Source: JBBRHH01 sp038222915
GTDB taxonomy: Bacteria > Planctomycetota > Phycisphaerae > Tepidisphaerales > Tepidisphaeraceae
Length of the DNA stretch: 9,861 nucleotides
NCBI GenBank assembly: GCA_038222915.1
Contig: JBBRHH010000198.1
Location: 1-9,861 of the forward strand
Reading direction: 5' to 3'
The number at the start of each line of letters is the position of its first letter. Positions within the stretch are counted from its first letter, which is position 1. Under the pieces are notes generated by a model. That model saw only the letters and a program-made list of their open reading frames with translations, did no database searches and had not been told where the DNA came from. Of the stretch, positions 6,155 to 9,861 are shown in pieces. The translations under genes and the position numbers were made by a program.

Positions 6155-7576
6155 TCACGGCGCCGGAGTTTTTACCGCTGGTCCTGCGAACTTCTTTCGA
6201 ATAGAAATCACGAGCTTCGTCAGTATACCAGAAATCGCCAAATAAACGAGAAACGGCGGGAATACCGACCCTGCAAAAAAGGCCACCAAGGCTAGAATAA
6301 ACACCCATCCAGCGGTATTACCGTTCGGCCACTCACTCGACTCATTTAGCGCGTTGATTTCCAAGTCGAGGAGGCGCATCGTAGCCACATCTCCACGATT
6401 ATTGGCCGCTTCGCGGTCGGCGGACTTTGCTTGGACCAAATCATTTACAGCCTTGCTTATATACCACCAAATATGATACAGCGGGAAATAAGACACGACC
6501 GCCAAAGGAAAAAGGATGAACAACACGGGAACCCACGTGCTTGGATTCGCCAGCGTATCCAACGCGCAGTCGGCGCTCGTTAACCTCAAGAATTCTGTGG
6601 GGCTGGCTTTACGTCCAACGCTGGTAATGATTGCACTCAAGTAGGTGCCGGGTGGGTTTCCCCGGTGAAGATCAACTTGCTGCAACCGATGGAGAAATGT
6701 GAAGAGGGAAAAAGTGACGGCGATCACGAAGAACAAATTGAATGACCACGCCAGAGAACTCAAACCCAAGCGTTTGTGATAGTCCGAAATCAGCGGTCGA
6801 AAAATGTACCCCTCGACCCTATCGTCAACTACGTCCGCGATCTGCTTGCAGAACAATAGGAATTTAATGACGTAGAATATTCCCAGAAATATGATTGCTG
6901 CTTCAAATGCGTAAGCGACTATGTCAAAGGCGAAGTTCGTATACCACTTCGGAGCATGTTCTCCCAGGCTCGGGATTCGGAATGCAGTGTCCCATTCCGG
7001 GACTCGACTTGCTGGAAAACCTTGCCGCTGGAAGAATCCGGGCCAGAGATCATATGTATCCAGACCCACCACAATCAGGGTAACAATCGCTGCCACGAAA
7101 ACCGCGCTTCGAGCGTGCGTGCGGAATCTTTTACGCAATGATTCCGGGAAATCGAGGGCAACGTCTTCGTTTTTGTCGGCGATGACCTTGGGGGGTGGAT
7201 CGATCAGCCTGAAAACAGAGGTGCGCATCTGCCGGAAGACAAGAATTCCGATAGCCCACCAGATCGGTGCGCCGAGCGTGTACCCACCTATCCAATTCCA
7301 CTTATGCCAAAACCCTACATTACCATTAGGAGTTGGAATTGAGTGAATGCCAAGAAGGTACGCTGGAATGTCGAGCACAACGATCGCCGCACCGAAAGCC
7401 CACATGGCTATCGCCAGGGGCCGCATTGTGAAAAGTCGCCCAAGCAACGGCTGGTCGGGGAATAAAAGCAGCCGAGTAAGCTCGTCGGTGCGACCATCGG
7501 CGGGAACTGGCCGAAACTCCTTCCCGCTCGTGAAAGACTCAGCGTCCAGTTGCATTGGCTGATATTCAAGTAACAT
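6155..7576 (-). CDS. Polytopic membrane protein, function unknown
   Basis: The protein has 473 residues from the chosen start. About seven or eight hydrophobic segments can be read, near residues 54-77, 94-114, 157-176, 217-242, 274-295, 347-373 and 423-460 (the last long enough for two). Charged cytoplasmic-type stretches lie between them, for example around 125-156 and 373-410, the latter with heptad-like Leu spacing (MRLLDLEINAL). No transporter, kinase or enzyme motif is recognised. The frame is open to 7768, but the upstream 64 codons lack hydrophobic or family-like sequence. The ATG at 7576 follows GACGAGGG, with the purines rather close to the start codon; the ATG at 7555 is an alternative. 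Base composition appears more AT-rich than in the PIN-PRTase unit, consistent with a different origin. It is transcribed toward the Tat-exported gene, so the two are not an operon. Confidence 0.75.
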   Translation of the reverse strand: MLLEYQPMQLDAESFTSGKEFRPVPADGRTDELTRLLLFPDQPLLGRLFTMRPLAIAMWAFGAAIVVLDIPAYLLGIHSIPTPNGNVGFWHKWNWIGGYTLGAPIWWAIGILVFRQMRTSVFRLIDPPPKVIADKNEDVALDFPESLRKRFRTHARSAVFVAAIVTLIVVGLDTYDLWPGFFQRQGFPASRVPEWDTAFRIPSLGEHAPKWYTNFAFDIVAYAFEAAIIFLGIFYVIKFLLFCKQIADVVDDRVEGYIFRPLISDYHKRLGLSSLAWSFNLFFVIAVTFSLFTFLHRLQQVDLHRGNPPGTYLSAIITSVGRKASPTEFLRLTSADCALDTLANPSTWVPVLFILFPLAVVSYFPLYHIWWYISKAVNDLVQAKSADREAANNRGDVATMRLLDLEINALNESSEWPNGNTAGWVFILALVAFFAGSVFPPFLVYLAISGILTKLVISIRKKFAGPAVKTPAP

Positions 7577-7861
7577 CCCTCGTCTTTCCCGACCACTCTC
7601 TTGGCCAACGTCTGAATCGTGGATCAAGCACGATCTATTCTGGCGTGTGGCATGGCCACCGGGAAAGGTCGGCGATCCGGTGCCATGTTCGACGCTTGGG
7701 CGGGATAACTTATCCGTTTGTGGGACCTTTCGCCAGCCGAAAGCCATGCCGACGCGAGCGTTGAGCATGGCACCCGAAACGATCGCCGTCCCCGTCCATC
7801 CCCATCGGGTCCATCGGTGTTCATGCGTGGCTGAGGGTCTTCCGTTGAATAGGAATAGGAC
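7577..7861. other. Divergent intergenic region with degenerate CATC repeats
   Basis: This stretch separates the membrane-protein gene (minus) from the broken ASCH gene (plus) and should hold promoters for both, though none is clear. Near 7795-7832 the motif CATC/CATG recurs every 9-10 bases (CATCGGGTC, CATCGGTGTT, CATGCGTGGC). From memory, similar phrases such as ATCGGTGTTCATCCGTGG are widespread in intergenic DNA of Planctomycetota and related phyla; that recollection is unchecked. A 6-bp inverted repeat, GCCATG at 7744-7749 with CATGGC at 7767-7772, is also present. Confidence 0.45.
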
Positions 7862-8403
7862 ATGCGTGCCCCCTCCATCCGTCAGGCGTATCCCGAGTTG
7901 ATCCTGCAGAGGCTCAAGACGGTGGACTATCGCAGCTGGGCGACGAAGATCGTTGGGGAGCGGTTTTGGATTTATGCTTCAAAGAGGTCCGTTGTCAGCC
8001 GGGTATCCCGGGGGGTCGCCGACGACCCGTATCGCAGCCTCGCCTGGTTCGTACGCAAGAGCGGCGCATTCGAAAACAGCACTCGAAACTTCGCCGAGTT
8101 CAAATGGGCCAACTTCTTTCGGGATCGGCGGTTGCTAGATCGCGACGGCCCTGCCGGGATGCCTCGTGCACTCCTAAAAGCAGTGGCCCTCGCGCAGTCG
8201 CCGGCTGCGAAGAGTTACCCGGCTTCGGAAAGCTCAATCTCCAGGAGCGGACAGCAGCAGACGCCCGTGCGAAAAAGAAAGGCCACAAGATGAAGGTCGA
8301 TTTAACGAAGCGAATCTCGCCGCGTCGCTCTCTACACGCAACCTTAGCTGCATATGGTCGCCACTGGTTGCTGTTGCAACAGAACGCCAATTCATCGCGG
8401 TGA
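7862..8403 (+). pseudogene. Broken ASCH-domain gene joined to an unrelated C-terminal part
   Basis: Residues 1-41 (MRAPSIRQAYPELILQRLKT, then DYRS and GERFWIYASK) match the start of ASCH-domain proteins, small RNA-binding domains usually about 110 residues or more. After YASK the sequence no longer fits the ASCH fold, so the domain is cut off at about 7984. The continuing frame (ADDPYRSLAWFV, FKWANFFRDRRLL, AVALAQSPAAKSYP) looks like part of a second, unrecognised protein. At about 8219-8221 the coding signal appears to move to the -1 frame: there GFGKLNLQERTAADARAKKK reads naturally and runs to a stop at 8403, whereas the original frame degenerates and stops at 8293. One missing base in the Pro codon CCN would explain this. 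The ATG at 7862 has AGGA seven bases upstream. The 3' end overlaps the convergent HTH gene slightly. Confidence 0.55.
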
Positions 8404-8709
8404 AGATTCCGTGGCTGTCCGACGGAGAGGGGCCTTCTCCTGTGGTAGCAGCCCCTCTCGCGAAAATCGCTCAAATTCTTCATTGCTTATGACCCAGCGT
8501 GAGCACGAACCGCTGCGCGTCCTGCTTTTCTCAGCATGAATGCGCCCTTCGTTGCACCACTGCCGCACGGTGAATACGGCGCGCTTTACCAAGCCTGCGA
8601 ATTCCTCAACCGTGTAGTGAGACTTGATAATAGATCGGTCGACGAGTTGCTGAAGCAGGCGCTCGATCCGCAAAAGCCGTTCTTCTTCTTTGGTAATTGT
8701 GCTAATCAT
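8392..8709 (-). CDS. Small helix-turn-helix DNA-binding protein, excisionase/MerR-like
   Basis: The protein has 105 residues. YTVEEFAGLVKRAVFTVRQW at 32-51 followed by CNEGRIHAEK, and then SRWVISNEEFERF, follow the winged HTH pattern of excisionase-like and MerR-like proteins: a helix-turn-helix, a basic wing and a closing helix that begins IS-EE. The N-terminal third (KEEERLLRIERLLQQLVDR) is a probable coiled coil for dimerisation. Similar small HTH proteins are, to my recollection, common beside mobile genes in Planctomycetota. The ATG at 8709 has GAGGT five bases upstream and is preferred to the ATG at 8721. It is the last gene of the minus-strand small-gene run, 23 bases after the previous stop, and could be an excisionase-like accessory factor or autoregulator of the run. 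Confidence 0.75.
   Translation of the reverse strand: MISTITKEEERLLRIERLLQQLVDRSIIKSHYTVEEFAGLVKRAVFTVRQWCNEGRIHAEKSRTRSGSCSRWVISNEEFERFSREGLLPQEKAPLRRTATESSPR
8459..8475 (+). repeat. 17-bp direct repeat, copy 2
   Basis: CGCGAAAATCGCTCAAA is identical to 5386-5402. On the minus strand it encodes the FERFSR segment of the HTH protein. Confidence 0.5.
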
Positions 8710-8732
8710 AGGTGACCTCATGCCTTGGGTTG

Positions 8733-8924
8733 TCAGGTACGCGCGGCCTTGCGGCCGCTAGCGCGTTGTTTTGGACGGGCTGTCCGCTGCTGGGATTGCC
8801 CCAGCACGAAGGCCCGTGCAATCATCCAGCTCAGTCGCTCCGCGTCCGACAGGTCGAAGAAATGCGGGGCATCGCCCGCCTCACTCAAGACCTGCCGGAC
8901 GGCCTCTTTTGCCTCTTGCTGCAT
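8733..8924 (-). CDS. Small orphan protein
   Basis: The protein has 63 residues and no recognised family. A helical N-terminal half (MQQEAKEAVRQVLSEAG, then DLSDAERLSWMIARAFVLG) precedes a basic tail rich in Arg and Lys that may bind nucleic acid. The ATG at 8924 has GAGGTG seven bases upstream, and that ribosome binding site overlaps the stop codon of the upstream gene, which argues for translational coupling. The last codons form a hairpin with a GCAA loop (8743-8758). The gene sits between the His-rich membrane protein and the HTH gene in the same run. Confidence 0.6.
   Translation of the reverse strand: MQQEAKEAVRQVLSEAGDAPHFFDLSDAERLSWMIARAFVLGQSQQRTARPKQRASGRKAART
8743..8758 (-). repeat. 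Hairpin with GNRA-type loop at the 3' end of the small orphan gene
   Basis: On the minus strand GCGGCC pairs with GGCCGC around GCAA, a stable GNRA tetraloop. It lies within the last codons of the orphan gene and about 35 bases before the HTH start codon. It may protect the upstream message or modulate the downstream start. No T-run follows. Confidence 0.4.
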
Positions 8925-8935
8925 GATGCATCACC

Positions 8936-9265
8936 TCAACTTTCGTGGTGGTTGTGATGGCGATGAGCATGATGCCCGTGGTGACCGGCGATCGCACCGA
9001 CAAGGAGCCTCACACCCACTTTTGCCGCCTGCATCTTCCAGCTTGGCGGAGCGGGCGCACGGGGATTAGCTCCGTAATAAACCGGGGGCGATTGCCCTGC
9101 ATCACCCTCGCCGCCATGGGCTTGCTGCGCGAGCAGTTGCCGCTGATATTCCAACTGCTGCTGTAACAGCTCATCGGCCTTCTTCTTGTCGGCTGCCATT
9201 TTGTTGAGGGAAAACGGCAAGCTCACGAGACACACGATGGAACAGATAACGACAAACAATAACAT
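8936..9265 (-). CDS. Small membrane protein with a His-rich tail
   Basis: The protein has 109 residues. Residues 1-20 are a single hydrophobic segment (MLLFVVICSIVCLVSLPFSL). Residues 23-50 are a charged, Gln-rich probable coiled coil, 55-75 are Gly/Pro-rich, 77-94 form an amphipathic or second weakly hydrophobic helix, and 95-107 contain nine histidines. The tail could bind divalent metal. The ATG at 9265 has GAGGT six bases upstream and is preceded by the stem, 12-nt, T7 module shared with the gene starting at 9625. The stop codon overlaps the ribosome binding site of the next gene, eleven bases away. No family is recognised; the layout resembles small accessory membrane proteins of mobile elements or phage, but that is only an impression. 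Confidence 0.65.
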   Translation of the reverse strand: MLLFVVICSIVCLVSLPFSLNKMAADKKKADELLQQQLEYQRQLLAQQAHGGEGDAGQSPPVYYGANPRAPAPPSWKMQAAKVGVRLLVGAIAGHHGHHAHRHHNHHES

Positions 9266-9298
9266 TGGGATACCTCTTCAAAAAAATGCGTTCTGATA

Positions 9299-9319
9299 TG
9301 TCCATCACCATGATGGACA
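9299..9319 (-). promoter_or_regulatory. 9-bp dyad upstream of the His-rich gene, part of a repeated leader module
   Basis: TGTCCATCA at 9299-9307 and TGATGGACA at 9311-9319 are perfect inverted copies around CCA. On the minus strand the stem is followed by 12 bases, then exactly seven T (9280-9286), then 3 bases and the ribosome binding site. The dyad also lies between a possible -35 (TTGTCC) and -10 (TATCAG), so it could be a repressor operator. The same arrangement recurs at 9661-9679. Confidence 0.5.
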
Positions 9320-9406
9320 AGCCTACGACCGCGTTGCTCGGAGGACATTTTGTTTAGTTGTCAACCACCTCACTTTCATGAAAGGCAGCGTGGAGTCGGT
9401 GCACAG

Positions 9407-9625
9407 CTATCGCTCGATGCCCATCTCCTGCTGATGCTCGGGCTCCGGCTGGTTTTCACGGTCCGGCGTGTACTGGCCGGGCCCGTAGGGAACGAACCCG
9501 TCGCCATTGAAAATCGCCGATGCGAGTTCCATGGTTCCTTGAGTTCCGAGGCGCGACATCTCGGCCTTAACGTCGGGCACGATGTTCTTGAGGCCTCCGA
9601 ACAACAGATCTGCCAATTCCGACAT
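9407..9625 (-). CDS. Small orphan protein, conserved-looking
   Basis: The protein has 72 residues. The N-terminal half (MSELADLLFGGLKNIVPDVK, ending in MELASAIFNGDGF) is probably two amphipathic helices; VPYGPGQYTP then leads into an acidic, Gln/Pro-rich tail. No catalytic or metal motif is seen and I cannot name a family. The ATG at 9625 has a strong AAGGAG seven bases upstream. The gene follows the partial membrane-protein gene by 30 bases and precedes the His-rich gene by 141 bases. Its leader carries the same stem, 12-nt, T7 module as the His-rich gene. Size and context suggest a structural or accessory protein of a mobile element; this is unproven. Confidence 0.65.
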   Translation of the reverse strand: MSELADLLFGGLKNIVPDVKAEMSRLGTQGTMELASAIFNGDGFVPYGPGQYTPDRENQPEPEHQQEMGIER

Positions 9626-9655
9626 GATGAAACTCCTTTTGAAAAAAACAGGGGT

Positions 9656-9861
9656 TCAATCAACCGGACCATCCGGTTGCCATTTGGTAAAAGCGTTGGG
9701 CTGGGAGCGGTGCGGCGGTGACGCGGTCCGCCGCGGCGTCGGTGCTTCAAATGCCTTTTGCGTCACCCGCGTCGCGAGGCCGAGGGTAAACACCAAGCAG
9801 GCCGCAGCGATGACAAGCGTGCAGCAGGCCGTAGTGAATCGGAAAAGGGGATAAGTACATA
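9656..9861 (-). CDS. Partial small membrane protein, 5' end beyond the window
   Basis: The frame is open from the window edge to the TGA at 9656-9658 and gives 67 C-terminal residues. A hydrophobic segment (TLVIAAACLVFTLGLATRV, residues 14-32 of the fragment) is followed by a basic, Pro-rich tail ending KWQPDGPVD. One transmembrane helix with a cytoplasmic or periplasmic tail is likely. No in-frame ATG is visible, so the start should lie upstream of the window. A shorter frame from an ATG at 9860 is open but less protein-like. It runs in the same direction as the following four genes, 30 bases ahead of the next. Evidence is reading-frame character and context only. Confidence 0.4.
   Translation of the reverse strand, partial: CTYPLFRFTTACCTLVIAAACLVFTLGLATRVTQKAFEAPTPRRTASPPHRSQPNAFTKWQPDGPVD
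9661..9679 (-). promoter_or_regulatory. 8-bp dyad upstream of the 72-residue orphan gene, second copy of the leader module
   Basis: CAACCGGA at 9661-9668 and TCCGGTTG at 9672-9679 are perfect inverted copies around CCA. On the minus strand 12 bases follow, then exactly seven T (9642-9648), 3 bases and AAGGAG. The stem lies in the last codons of the partial upstream gene, so it may act as a 3'-end stabiliser, a terminator-like element or a translation regulator. Confidence 0.5.

Noticed and set aside
9287..9319. Standard intrinsic terminator at the 9299-9319 dyad
   Set aside because: The T-run begins 12 bases after the stem rather than directly after it, and it sits just before a ribosome binding site.
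9582..9854. Plus-strand frame of 90 codons at the right edge
   Set aside because: It overlaps the start and strong ribosome binding site of the minus-strand 72-residue gene and the membrane-like partial frame; no support of its own.
1..9861. CRISPR array
   Set aside because: No set of regularly spaced identical repeats was found; the only longer exact direct repeat is a single 17-bp pair 3 kb apart.

Overview
The window looks like an accessory region of a free-living, moderately GC-rich bacterium. The best guess is a Planctomycetota or similar environmental lineage. That guess rests on remembered resemblance of the small helix-turn-helix protein at 8392-8709, and on the mix of small orphan genes, a Tat-exported Cys-rich protein, an ASCH remnant and a degenerate CATC-rich intergenic sequence. 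It is an inference; no rRNA or other phylogenetic marker is present.

Layout. (1) 101-1812 is a complete-looking insertion sequence: a DDE transposase of the ISNCY type on the minus strand between short TAGTGTCC inverted ends. (2) 1813-2166 is a non-coding stretch with a strong hairpin. (3) 2167-5285 is a compact two-gene plus-strand unit. It encodes an 816-residue protein that reads as a PIN-like nuclease domain followed by a divergent phosphoribosyltransferase-like fold, then a 210-residue stand-alone HEAGH zinc metallopeptidase. This is the most interesting unit and could be an undescribed conflict or defence-type system. (4) 5286-5726 has no clear gene but several inverted repeats, one enclosing a tRNA T-loop-like sequence. 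(5) 5727-6098 encodes a small Tat-exported protein with eight cysteines in two units. (6) 6155-7576 (minus) encodes a polytopic membrane protein of unknown function. (7) 7577-7861 is a divergent intergenic region. (8) 7862-8403 is a broken reading frame: an ASCH-domain N terminus joined to a different C-terminal sequence with a probable 1-base frameshift. (9) 8392-9861 is a minus-strand run of five small genes, apparently one operon running 9861 to 8392 and entering from beyond the window edge. It holds two small membrane proteins, two orphan proteins and a terminal HTH DNA-binding protein.

How the parts may work together. In the 2167-5285 pair, tight spacing implies co-expression; a nuclease with a nucleotide-binding-like module beside a protease suggests an effector and its processor or regulator. 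In the right-hand small-gene run, two genes share the same 5' architecture: a perfect stem with a 3-nt loop, exactly 12 nt, a run of exactly seven T, 3 nt, then the Shine-Dalgarno sequence. That suggests common post-transcriptional or transcriptional control. The transposase, the broken ASCH gene and the orphan small genes all fit a region shaped by mobile elements.
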